Shown here: piece by piece, positions 1-5,505 of the stretch | Position numbering within the stretch: the first letter of the stretch is position 1 | Layout: every line of letters starts with the position of its first letter | NCBI GenBank assembly: GCA_007128275.1 | Contig: SKXR01000266.1 | Coordinates: 1-6,405 of the forward strand | Source of the DNA: Kiritimatiellia bacterium | GTDB lineage: Bacteria; Verrucomicrobiota; Kiritimatiellia; SLAD01 | Direction of reading: 5' to 3' | DNA length: 6,405 bases | The notes under the pieces: model-generated | Database searches by the model: none | What the model saw: the letters and a program-made list of their open reading frames with translations, nothing else | What the model was told of the DNA's origin: nothing | Translations under genes and position numbers: made by a program

Positions 1-668
1 ATGACGCCCTCGATGAACGCATCGACCTGCTTGTTCGCCCCTGCCTCGCCCGGGGTCCACGCGTCGTAAAGGCCGTCGTCCCACTTGGCCTTTGGCAGCA
101 AGGCTAAGGAGGCCGGCTTATCTGAAGCGGGCCATTGGGCGGGCGTCTTGAACGCATGCGGCGCATCCAGCACGTCGGCGGGTTCCCCTCTCGCAAGGCA
201 CGTCTTCCAGAAGGGGGTGAACACCTGAAACGGGTTTCCGGACTTGTTCTGCACGTCCCACGGTTCATGCAGGAGCGCACTGTTGAAGGACTTCACCGTA
301 AAGCCGTCCGCGCGGAGCGAAGACTTGATGCGCGAATCCCTGCGAATCAACGCCGGATCGTAAAGACGATTCCAATAGACCGCATCCGCTCTCGAGCTCT
401 TCAGCAGATGGCGAAGGATCTCTTCCGAAGAACCCGAACGAATAACCAGGCGCGACCCGAGTTTCTCCAATGATTCGCTCAACGCCGCAAGCGAATGATG
501 CAACCACCAGCGCGATGCCGCGCCCGGCGCCCACGGCTGCTCCTCCTCCGGCGCCCAGATGAAGACCGGAATGACCGGACGATTCCGCTGCACGGCTTCG
601 TACAGCGCAGGATTATCCGCCAGGCGCAAGTCACGCCGGAACCATACGATAACGGGAAGGGTGCTCAT
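1..668 (-). CDS. phrB: Deoxyribodipyrimidine photolyase, N-terminal part (runs off the left edge)
   Basis: Light-driven flavoenzyme that splits UV-induced cyclobutane pyrimidine dimers. Reading the minus strand from ATG at 668 gives 222 codons with no stop before the edge. The start of the protein (MSTLPVIVWFRRDLRLADNP) carries the family hallmark WFRRDLRLxDNPAL at residues 9-22. Further family blocks are WAPGAASRWWLHHSL (about 45-60), VYWNRLYDP (about 98-106) and NPFQVFTPFWK (about 145-155). Together these form the N-terminal alpha/beta antenna-cofactor domain. The last visible residues (GEAGANKQVDAFIEGV) match the linker that leads into the FAD-binding helical domain. About half of a usual 450-480 residue class I enzyme is therefore missing, including all FAD and dimer contacts. 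There is no strong Shine-Dalgarno before ATG 668. The frame stays open upstream to a stop near 806, but homology begins at this ATG. A cryptochrome/photolyase paralogue cannot be excluded without the C-terminal half. It is divergent from nikR. Confidence 0.9.
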   Translation of the reverse strand, partial: MSTLPVIVWFRRDLRLADNPALYEAVQRNRPVIPVFIWAPEEEQPWAPGAASRWWLHHSLAALSESLEKLGSRLVIRSGSSEEILRHLLKSSRADAVYWNRLYDPALIRRDSRIKSSLRADGFTVKSFNSALLHEPWDVQNKSGNPFQVFTPFWKTCLARGEPADVLDAPHAFKTPAQWPASDKPASLALLPKAKWDDGLYDAWTPGEAGANKQVDAFIEGV

Positions 669-795
669 GGTGAGTGAGTCGGTTCGCACGCCTGGAAATG
701 TCGAAACTTCTTCTTGAACATCACGCTCTTGAGCAAGCGCGCGCAAAGGCTTGTCCTTGTCTGCACCATGACGTAGGCTTTTCGGCACACCATAC

Positions 796-801
796 AAAGG
801 A
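796..801 (+). promoter_or_regulatory. Ribosome-binding site of nikR
   Basis: AAAGGA lies 8 nt upstream of the ATG at 810. This supports that ATG as the nikR start, which also puts the ribbon-helix-helix DNA-binding strand at the very N-terminus as in other NikR proteins. Confidence 0.7.
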
Positions 802-809
802 TTTCAGGC

Positions 810-1220
810 ATGTCTTTGACCCGTTTCAGCGTTTCCCTGGATGAAAACATCCTCACGAAGTTCGACGCCAAGATCAGGGCGGATAACTGCCCCACCCGCT
901 CCAAGGCGATCGGCGACTTGATTCGGAACAGTTTGGTGCAAGACGAATGGCGTTCCGGCAAACGGGTGGCCGGGGCGATCGTGCTGGTGTACGACCACCA
1001 TAAACACGACATCGGGGGGAAACTCACGGACATCCAACACGAATACCTGAAGCTCATCGTCTCCACCCAACACATCCATCTCGACCACGATAATTGCCTT
1101 GAAATCATTGCCGTACGCGGCAATCCCGGCCAGATCGATGGACTCGCAAAACGCCTGAAAGCCGTGAAAGGCCTGAAACATGTGTCCGTAGCGGCCGCCA
1201 CCACCGGACACAACCTGTGA
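810..1220 (+). CDS. nikR: Nickel-responsive transcriptional regulator NikR
   Basis: Cytoplasmic nickel sensor of the ribbon-helix-helix/ACT-domain family. With Ni(II) bound, the tetramer binds palindromic operators and usually represses nickel uptake genes. The 136-residue product has the usual family length. Residues 1-45 are the RHH DNA-binding domain (start MSLTRFSVSLDENILTKFD, then TRSKAIGDLIRNSL). Residues about 53-132 are the C-terminal ACT-like metal-binding domain. The four nickel ligands known from E. coli NikR (H76, H87, H89, C95) are all present as H77, H88, H90 and C96 in HEYLKL and HIHLDHDNCLEII, so this should be a functional nickel sensor. It stands alone: photolyase is divergent on the left and the kinase is convergent on the right. 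No nickel transporter, hydrogenase or urease gene is visible, so its targets are probably elsewhere. No convincing NikR operator was found in its own upstream region. Confidence 0.95.
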   Translation: MSLTRFSVSLDENILTKFDAKIRADNCPTRSKAIGDLIRNSLVQDEWRSGKRVAGAIVLVYDHHKHDIGGKLTDIQHEYLKLIVSTQHIHLDHDNCLEIIAVRGNPGQIDGLAKRLKAVKGLKHVSVAAATTGHNL

Positions 1221-1349
1221 CCATGGCCATCGACCGAACTCCATGCTTCCGGGATGAACGGACTGGGCGTGGCTAGCGCATCCTAAATGACACCGTAGCC
1301 GCCGCCGTCGTAAAACGGTGAACAGACTAACCACGGGGTATCGCATCCA

Positions 1350-1373
1350 CGCTGTTACCAGCGCGGCTGCAGC
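1350..1373. terminator. Small dyads between the convergent nikR and kinase genes, possible weak bidirectional terminator
   Basis: The 169-nt gap 1221-1389 between convergent stop codons contains a perfect 5-bp stem with a 4-nt loop (CGCTG-TTAC-CAGCG, 1350-1363). The palindrome GCTGCAGC (1366-1373) follows directly. A longer-range pair, CACCGT (1291-1296) with ACGGTG (1315-1320), is also present. None is followed by a T-tract on either strand, so an intrinsic terminator is only a weak suggestion from position. I see no gene or RNA in this gap. Confidence 0.2.
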
Positions 1374-1389
1374 ATAACTTAAACTACTG

Positions 1390-3006
1390 CTAACTCCCTA
1401 TTACCCTCGATTGGCGGCTGTTGTGTATCAGCTGATAGCTCTGCCTAATCCGTTCACCGATGCGGGCGCGGGAGGGGGCCTCGCCGCGCACGGACTCGAA
1501 CAGCTCAATCGCACGTCGACAATCCGGTTCGATGGGGGCGAGCAGGCTTTGATCCCGGGTTTCCAGGAATTCCTGAAACGCGGCATCCGCCCGTCTGAGC
1601 AGGCGCATGGCTTGGACATACTCCGGGTGATCCCACGCTTCTTCTTCCCCGGACGCGGCCGGTTCGGCGGGTTCTTCCACGCGGGGCCGGGGCGCAGGGG
1701 CTCGAGGCGCAGGCGCGGGGGTGGGCGCGGGGACCGTCTCCGCCGGACGGGGCGTCGCGGGCCGCACCGGTGATGGCGCCGGCGCCGGCGCAGGTTCGCG
1801 CACTTCCGCCACAGCCGGCGAGCGCACTTCGGGGCGCGGGGTGTCGCGTCCCATAAGAAAGAAGGTGACCCCGTATGCCACGCCGACGAGCAACACCAGG
1901 TAAAAGGTCTTCTGCGCCGTCTCCACCCATTCACTTTTTCCCGCAGGCCGACGCGCCGTATAGGCGGCCAAGGCCGGTTTCTTCAATCGTAGCTTTGCGG
2001 CGGCTGTGTCTGACCCCTTCTTCTTGATCTTCAGGCGCGGCGCCGTCGACGACGCGGAACCCGCCGCCTTGGCCAAGGTCTTGGGTTTCATGCCCTGCAC
2101 CACGCGCACGGTCTCCGCCTCCCGCTCCTCGGAACGCGACACCGTGCTTTGCCCGGACGGCGGCAATTCTCCGCGTGGCACGCGGCCGGCGCGCACTTCT
2201 TCTATGTCCCTAATCACCTGTTGCCAGTCGTCGTGCCGGGCGTTCCGGTCTTTGATCATCAGCTTCTCCACCAACCACGCCGCCCCGATAGAAAGGGAGG
2301 GGTTGATCTTCTGAGGGTCAGCGACGTAATCGCTAACCTGCCGATCCATGGCCTTTTCCCCTTCCGAATCGGCGAAAGGCATCAGGCCGGTCAACATGTG
2401 ATACAAGGTGGCGCCCAGACCGTACATGTCGGTGCGACAATCCAAATCGTCCAGACCGCGCGCCTGTTCCGGAGACGCATAATTCGGCGTACCAACGATG
2501 TATTCGGAATCGAGGTTCTGCGCCATGCTGCCGATGATGCGGGCCACCCCCAGATCGGTGATGCGAATGGATCCATCCTGGTCGATCAGGATATTGTCCG
2601 GCTTGATGTCGCAGTGGATGACCTTGTTCTTTTCCCAGATGGCGCCGAGCACGGTGGCGACGCCATAGGCAATCATCAGCGCCTGTTTTTCCGCCAGGTC
2701 GCCTTTTCGGGTCAGGAGTTCGCCCACCGAAAACCCCGCCACATATTCCATGACGTAATAGACCGTGCCGTCCGCCTCGCCGGCATCGTAGATCTGACAC
2801 AGGCCGGGATGTCTCAGGTGGGCGGCGGAACGGGCCTCGCGGCGGAACCGTTCCACGTCCGCTTCGCTCTTGATCAGTCCCTTGTTGAGCACCTTGAGTG
2901 CCACAATCCGGTCCAGCGAGGCTTGTCTCGCCTTCCAGACCGAAGCCATTCCGCCCTCGGCGATCTTCGCAAGGATCTCGTAACCGGCTATTGTCGGTTC
3001 CTGCAT
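1390..3006 (-). CDS. Membrane-anchored serine/threonine protein kinase (PknB/PrkC-like kinase domain)
   Basis: Hanks-type eukaryotic-like kinase, 538 residues from ATG 3006. The kinase domain spans about residues 9-270. It has a modified glycine loop (IAEGGMASV, 15-23, with Ala at two usual Gly positions), catalytic Lys in VALKVL (K38), a likely helix-C Glu (E57), catalytic loop HCDIKPDN (D133, N138), metal-binding DLG (D151), and activation segment GTPNYASPEQ (172-181). The residue before the catalytic Asp is Cys, not Arg, so it is a non-RD kinase, a group usually not regulated by activation-loop phosphorylation. Residues about 307-344 hold basic patches (RLKIKKK, KLRLKKP), followed by one membrane segment (about 367-386). 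A Pro/Ala-rich linker (about 388-450) is encoded by GGCGCC-type low-complexity DNA. A C-terminal helical region (about 460-538) is unassigned, possibly TPR-like. The kinase should be cytoplasmic and the C-terminus periplasmic. Substrates are unknown. It is divergent from the lipoprotein gene at 3124. Confidence 0.93.
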   Translation of the reverse strand: MQEPTIAGYEILAKIAEGGMASVWKARQASLDRIVALKVLNKGLIKSEADVERFRREARSAAHLRHPGLCQIYDAGEADGTVYYVMEYVAGFSVGELLTRKGDLAEKQALMIAYGVATVLGAIWEKNKVIHCDIKPDNILIDQDGSIRITDLGVARIIGSMAQNLDSEYIVGTPNYASPEQARGLDDLDCRTDMYGLGATLYHMLTGLMPFADSEGEKAMDRQVSDYVADPQKINPSLSIGAAWLVEKLMIKDRNARHDDWQQVIRDIEEVRAGRVPRGELPPSGQSTVSRSEEREAETVRVVQGMKPKTLAKAAGSASSTAPRLKIKKKGSDTAAAKLRLKKPALAAYTARRPAGKSEWVETAQKTFYLVLLVGVAYGVTFFLMGRDTPRPEVRSPAVAEVREPAPAPAPSPVRPATPRPAETVPAPTPAPAPRAPAPRPRVEEPAEPAASGEEEAWDHPEYVQAMRLLRRADAAFQEFLETRDQSLLAPIEPDCRRAIELFESVRGEAPSRARIGERIRQSYQLIHNSRQSRVIGS

Positions 3007-3012
3007 AATCAA

Positions 3013-3017
3013 CTCCT
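3013..3017 (-). promoter_or_regulatory. Ribosome-binding site deciding the kinase start
   Basis: On the minus strand AGGAG (3017-3013) is followed by 6 nt and then ATG at 3006-3004. This favours the ATG over the in-frame TTG two codons upstream, which directly abuts the AGGAG. Confidence 0.75.
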
Positions 3018-3035
3018 GTCAGGACACGGGGTAAC

Positions 3036-3060
3036 GGTCTCACGAGACCACCGGACCGGT
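3036..3060. promoter_or_regulatory. Two abutting perfect dyads between divergent kinase and lipoprotein genes (candidate operator)
   Basis: GGTCTC-AC-GAGACC (3036-3049) is a perfect 6-bp inverted repeat with a 2-nt centre. It is followed at once by ACCGG-A-CCGGT (3050-3060), a perfect 5-bp inverted repeat with a 1-nt centre. Both sit in the 117-bp space between the kinase ATG (3006) and the lipoprotein ATG (3124), where divergent promoters must lie. A regulator-binding role is inferred from position and symmetry only. No clear -35/-10 pair was identified. Confidence 0.35.
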
Positions 3061-3123
3061 CAAACGGAAATCGCCGAAGAAGGACAGCTTGTCAGGCGCC
3101 CCTTCCCGTGGCACGCTGTTCGA

Positions 3124-4104
3124 ATGAGTAAAACGTGGTTTGCCTTACTTCTTCTACTGCTGTCCTCTTCTTCGTTGAATCTGGGTTGCGCGAGCCGTCG
3201 TCCTGCTGAGATTAGACCATTATCCTCCGCCGAACTCGAACAATTCTTTTCGCGGGCACAAGACGAGCGCCGGTTCTGGCTCACCAAATACGAATCGGAT
3301 CAGGGACCGGTCTTTTCCGGAGCGCACCGGCTGCATTCCGAAAAATTTGCACACGTTCCGTTTGAGTCCCGCCGAAACCTGCCCGTGCCGATGATTGCGG
3401 TGCGCCTGCGCCTCCCGCAGGAATTCCCCGCCTTGATCGACACCAGCGCGCGTTCCAGCTGGATCGAATTCGGGTTGGGCCGCGAAATGGGGATGATCCC
3501 CATCGGACCGCCCTCGTATCGTCAGTACGCCGCCCATGTCAACGACCCCATCCCCGGCTACCTGAGTGTGGCCTCCCGCCTGATCATTGACACCTTGCAT
3601 GTGGACACCGCGCTCATCTATGTGAAGGCGGCGCACGGTCCCTTGACCCTGCTCACCCGCGAAGAAAACGAGCTGAGCGCCCCCATCATTCTGGGTGCCG
3701 AATTCATCCGGGCGTTTCACTTCGTACAAATCGATTATCCGAACCGGACCGTGCTCTTCTCGACGACCACCCCGTACAAAACCGACGGCGACCGCCTTCT
3801 GGCTTCCGTGCCGATGCGCGACTACCACGGGAGCATCGCCGTGGAAGGGTTCTTCGACGGTCAGGGCACGCCATTCCTCTTGGACAGTCTGGGCGACTTC
3901 GCCGTCTCCAGCGCCTTCGACCCCGGCGCTACCGTCCAACAGATCATGATCGGCAACCTCGTCATGCGAAATGTGGCACATACGAACAGTGCGGAAACGG
4001 GACTGGGCTTCCCCGACGTCCCGCGGATCGGCCGACAGGTACTCAGCCGGTACATCGTCACCTTTGACGGGAAAAACCGGTTGGTCCATTTCGAACGACC
4101 CTAG
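3124..4104 (+). CDS. Predicted lipoprotein with a two-lobed, degenerate aspartyl-protease (retropepsin/pepsin-like) fold
   Basis: The 326-residue product begins with a signal peptide: Lys at 3, hydrophobic stretch about 5-18, then LNLGC with C22 as the likely lipidated Cys. The lipobox is slightly atypical, with Asn at -3. Two related halves follow. Lobe 1 has FPALIDTSA with D106 and a later IILGAEFI (about 188-195) plus VQIDYPNRTVLF. Lobe 2 has TPFLLDSLG with D254 and ends IGRQVLSRYIVTFDGKNRLVHF (about 302-323). The paired pattern (hydrophobic-hydrophobic-D-[ST], then ILG or IGR followed by a D..NR.V.F strand) is that of bacterial retropepsin-like aspartyl proteases. Both catalytic Asp are kept, but the Gly of D[ST]G is replaced (DTS, DSL), so activity is doubtful and a binding role is possible. 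No good Shine-Dalgarno precedes ATG 3124; the start was chosen because it gives a clean signal peptide. The reading frame is open far upstream, but that part is antisense to the kinase. The protein is likely periplasmic or outer-membrane anchored. Confidence 0.75.
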   Translation: MSKTWFALLLLLLSSSSLNLGCASRRPAEIRPLSSAELEQFFSRAQDERRFWLTKYESDQGPVFSGAHRLHSEKFAHVPFESRRNLPVPMIAVRLRLPQEFPALIDTSARSSWIEFGLGREMGMIPIGPPSYRQYAAHVNDPIPGYLSVASRLIIDTLHVDTALIYVKAAHGPLTLLTREENELSAPIILGAEFIRAFHFVQIDYPNRTVLFSTTTPYKTDGDRLLASVPMRDYHGSIAVEGFFDGQGTPFLLDSLGDFAVSSAFDPGATVQQIMIGNLVMRNVAHTNSAETGLGFPDVPRIGRQVLSRYIVTFDGKNRLVHFERP

Positions 4105-4143
4105 GCCGCCCCACCCCCCATGCGCGCATCCACCGCCAACGTG

Positions 4144-4185
4144 ATTTGTCATTTAAACTGACGATCGTCACTTTATATGACAAAT
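4144..4185. promoter_or_regulatory. 42-bp nested palindrome upstream of potA, probable multi-dimer operator
   Basis: Outer arms ATTTGTCAT (4144-4152) and ATGACAAAT (4177-4185) are perfect 9-bp inverted repeats. They enclose, with 6-nt spacers on each side, the perfect 12-bp palindrome TGACGATCGTCA (4159-4170). All elements share the same centre, 4164.5. The array can equally be read as two side-by-side sites of the form TTGTCA-N7-TGACGA and TCGTCA-N7-TGACAA, with centres 19 bp apart. A further TGACAA half-site follows at 4189-4194. It lies in the 255-bp gap between the lipoprotein stop (4104) and the potA start (4360). The rest of that gap holds only the leader hairpins listed separately and a short palindrome, ATGCGCGCAT (4120-4129). 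The regulator is unknown. Confidence 0.6.
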
Positions 4186-4232
4186 GGGTGACAAGGCGTT
4201 TCCAGCCGTTGTACGGATCTACCGTCGGATTC

Positions 4233-4273
4233 TCCAATCGTTGGAAGCGTGTGCGACACGTCAACGGCCTTCC
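4233..4273 (+). other. Leader segment of potA with adjacent and overlapping small hairpins
   Basis: TCCAA-TCG-TTGGA (4233-4245) and CGTGT-GCG-ACACG (4248-4260) are two perfect 5-bp stems with 3-nt loops, separated by 2 nt. GGAAG (4243-4247) can instead pair with CTTCC (4269-4273), enclosing the second hairpin and disrupting the first. If transcription starts near the 4144-4185 array, this lies in the 5' untranslated region of potA. No T-tract follows, and a regulatory role is inference. It does not match a riboswitch class that I recognise. Confidence 0.3.
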
Positions 4274-4349
4274 TATATGCTTGCGTCCCGCCATCCATTC
4301 CCTTACATAAAGCGCTCGAAGAGAAGAGCCGACGTGGTCCTCTCATCCC

Positions 4350-4355
4350 AGGAGA
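4350..4355 (+). promoter_or_regulatory. Ribosome-binding site deciding the potA start
   Basis: AGGAGA (4350-4355) sits 4 nt before GTG 4360. It supports this GTG over the in-frame GTG at 4249, which would add 37 residues with no resemblance to the PotA family. Confidence 0.75.
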
Positions 4356-4359
4356 CGAA

Positions 4360-5496
4360 GTGGAGGAATTTCTTGAGTTTAACGATGTGTCCAAGCATTA
4401 CGGGCGCATCCATGCCGCGGAACACGTCTCGCTGTCCATCAAACGCGGCGAATTCTTTTCCCTGCTCGGCCCGAGCGGATGCGGCAAGACAACCCTGCTC
4501 CGCGTGCTGGCGGGCTTCGAATATCCGGACACCGGACGCGTATCGATCGACGGCGCGGACATCACCGACTTGCCGCCGAACAAACGCAAGGTCAACACGA
4601 TCTTCCAGAATTATGCGCTCTTCCCGCACCTGACGGTGCGGGAGAACATTGCGTTCGGACTGCGCATTGCGCGACGGCCCGAGACGGAAATCCGGTCCGA
4701 GGTGAATCGGATGCTGGCCCTGACCCAGATGGACGAGCACGCGGACAAGAAACCGCACCAAATCAGCGGCGGCCAGAAACAGCGGGTCGCCATCGCCCGC
4801 GCACTGATCAACAAGCCGGACGTCCTGTTACTGGACGAGCCGCTGGCCGCGTTGGACCTGAAATTGCGGCAACGCATGCTGCTGGAACTCGACCAGATCC
4901 ATGATCGGGTCGGCATCACGTTCCTGTACGTCACCCACGATCAGGGCGAAGCCATGAGCCTGAGCGACCGGATCGCCGTGATGAACAACGGACGCATCGA
5001 ACAGCTCGGTACGCCCGCCGAAATCTACGAGGCGCCGAACAGCAGTTTTGTAGCCGCGTTCATCGGCGACACCAATTTCTTTGACGGCACGGTCCAAGCG
5101 GCCCCCGCCACGGACTATTGCCGACTGCAGATCGATGGCTTTCCCGAGGTCCTGTGTTTCAATGATAAGACGAAGAGCGTCGGGGACCTCGTCCACCTGA
5201 GTGTGCGCCCGGAGAAGTTCCGTCTCTCGACCTCTAAACCGACGCTAGACCCGTTGCACAATCTTGTTCCGGGCCGGGTGGAAGAGGTCGTTTATCTCGG
5301 GTCCCAGACCAAGTATCTCGTCCGCGTACAGGAGTATCGCCTTTCGATCGCTCAACAACACAGCCGGTTCATCCTGGACGAGCGTCCGATTCGCTGGGAA
5401 GACGACGTCTGGGTCTGGTGGCACGCGGATGACGGGTACATGCTCGACCGGTACAGCGAGCAGGACGAAGCGTTGATGGAACTACCTACGGAATAG
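4360..5496 (+). CDS. potA: Spermidine/putrescine-type ABC transporter, ATP-binding protein PotA
   Basis: Cytoplasmic ATPase that powers polyamine import through the PotB/PotC permease. From GTG 4360 the product is 378 residues, the same length as E. coli PotA. Motifs are Walker A GPSGCGKT (37-44), Q-loop Q83 in FQNYALFPH, signature ISGGQKQR (135-142, Ile for the usual Leu), Walker B VLLLDE (155-160), D-loop ALD (164-166) and H-loop H193 in YVTHDQGEA. After about residue 240 comes the C-terminal regulatory (TOBE/OB) region, including VHLSVRPEKFRL and a second strand-rich block around VEEVVYLGSQTKYLVRV. It heads the potABC operon, with its stop 9 nt before the potB ATG. The family also includes iron(III) and 2-aminoethylphosphonate importers, so the substrate is inferred mainly from the PotB-like permease. 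The ATPase role is very secure; the polyamine substrate is likely. Confidence 0.92.
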   Translation: MEEFLEFNDVSKHYGRIHAAEHVSLSIKRGEFFSLLGPSGCGKTTLLRVLAGFEYPDTGRVSIDGADITDLPPNKRKVNTIFQNYALFPHLTVRENIAFGLRIARRPETEIRSEVNRMLALTQMDEHADKKPHQISGGQKQRVAIARALINKPDVLLLDEPLAALDLKLRQRMLLELDQIHDRVGITFLYVTHDQGEAMSLSDRIAVMNNGRIEQLGTPAEIYEAPNSSFVAAFIGDTNFFDGTVQAAPATDYCRLQIDGFPEVLCFNDKTKSVGDLVHLSVRPEKFRLSTSKPTLDPLHNLVPGRVEEVVYLGSQTKYLVRVQEYRLSIAQQHSRFILDERPIRWEDDVWVWWHADDGYMLDRYSEQDEALMELPTE

Positions 5497-5499
5497 GGA
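5495..5499 (+). promoter_or_regulatory. Ribosome-binding site deciding the potB start
   Basis: AGGGA overlaps the potA stop codon (TAG, 5494-5496) and stands 6 nt before ATG 5506. This favours the ATG over the in-frame TTG at 5500, which is directly adjacent to the AGGGA. The overlap suggests translational coupling of potA and potB. Confidence 0.65.
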
Positions 5500-5505
5500 T
5501 TGCCC

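Noticed and set aside
135..534. Short open frames on both strands over the left end.
   Set aside because: The photolyase frame on the minus strand explains this region fully.
766..795. Possible NikR self-operator: CCATGA (766-771), 18 nt, CCATAC (790-795).
   Set aside because: Compared with the E. coli GTATGA-N16-TCATAC pattern, the left half matches only 4 of 6, the right half 5 of 6, and the spacing is 2 nt too long. This is too weak to call.
669..806. Upstream in-frame extension of photolyase to codons before ATG 668, including a GTG at 689.
   Set aside because: The frame is open, but family similarity starts immediately after ATG 668 and the extra residues look like translated intergenic sequence.
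804..1346. 180-codon minus-strand open frame over nikR.
   Set aside because: It is antisense to a clear NikR with all its motifs, and the translated product shows no family resemblance.
1690..1800. GGCGCC-rich repetitive DNA.
   Set aside because: It is coding sequence for the Pro/Ala-rich linker of the kinase, not an independent repeat element.
2149..3123. Long open frame on the plus strand running into the lipoprotein gene, which would make a protein of about 650 residues.
   Set aside because: It lies opposite the well-supported kinase gene in GC-rich sequence. The part before 3124 resembles no family, and a clean signal peptide begins at ATG 3124.
3220..4152. 310-codon open frame on the minus strand.
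   Set aside because: It is antisense to the lipoprotein gene, has no recognisable domain, and the plus-strand product has coherent protease-fold motifs.
4146..4179. Possible sigma-70 promoter formed by TTGTCA (4146-4151) and TATATG (4174-4179).
   Set aside because: The 22-bp spacing is too long for a standard promoter, and these bases are already explained by the nested palindrome.
4249..4359. N-terminal extension of PotA from GTG 4249.
   Set aside because: There is no good ribosome-binding site, the added 37 residues are unlike the family, and GTG 4360 has an AGGAGA before it and gives the standard 378-residue length.
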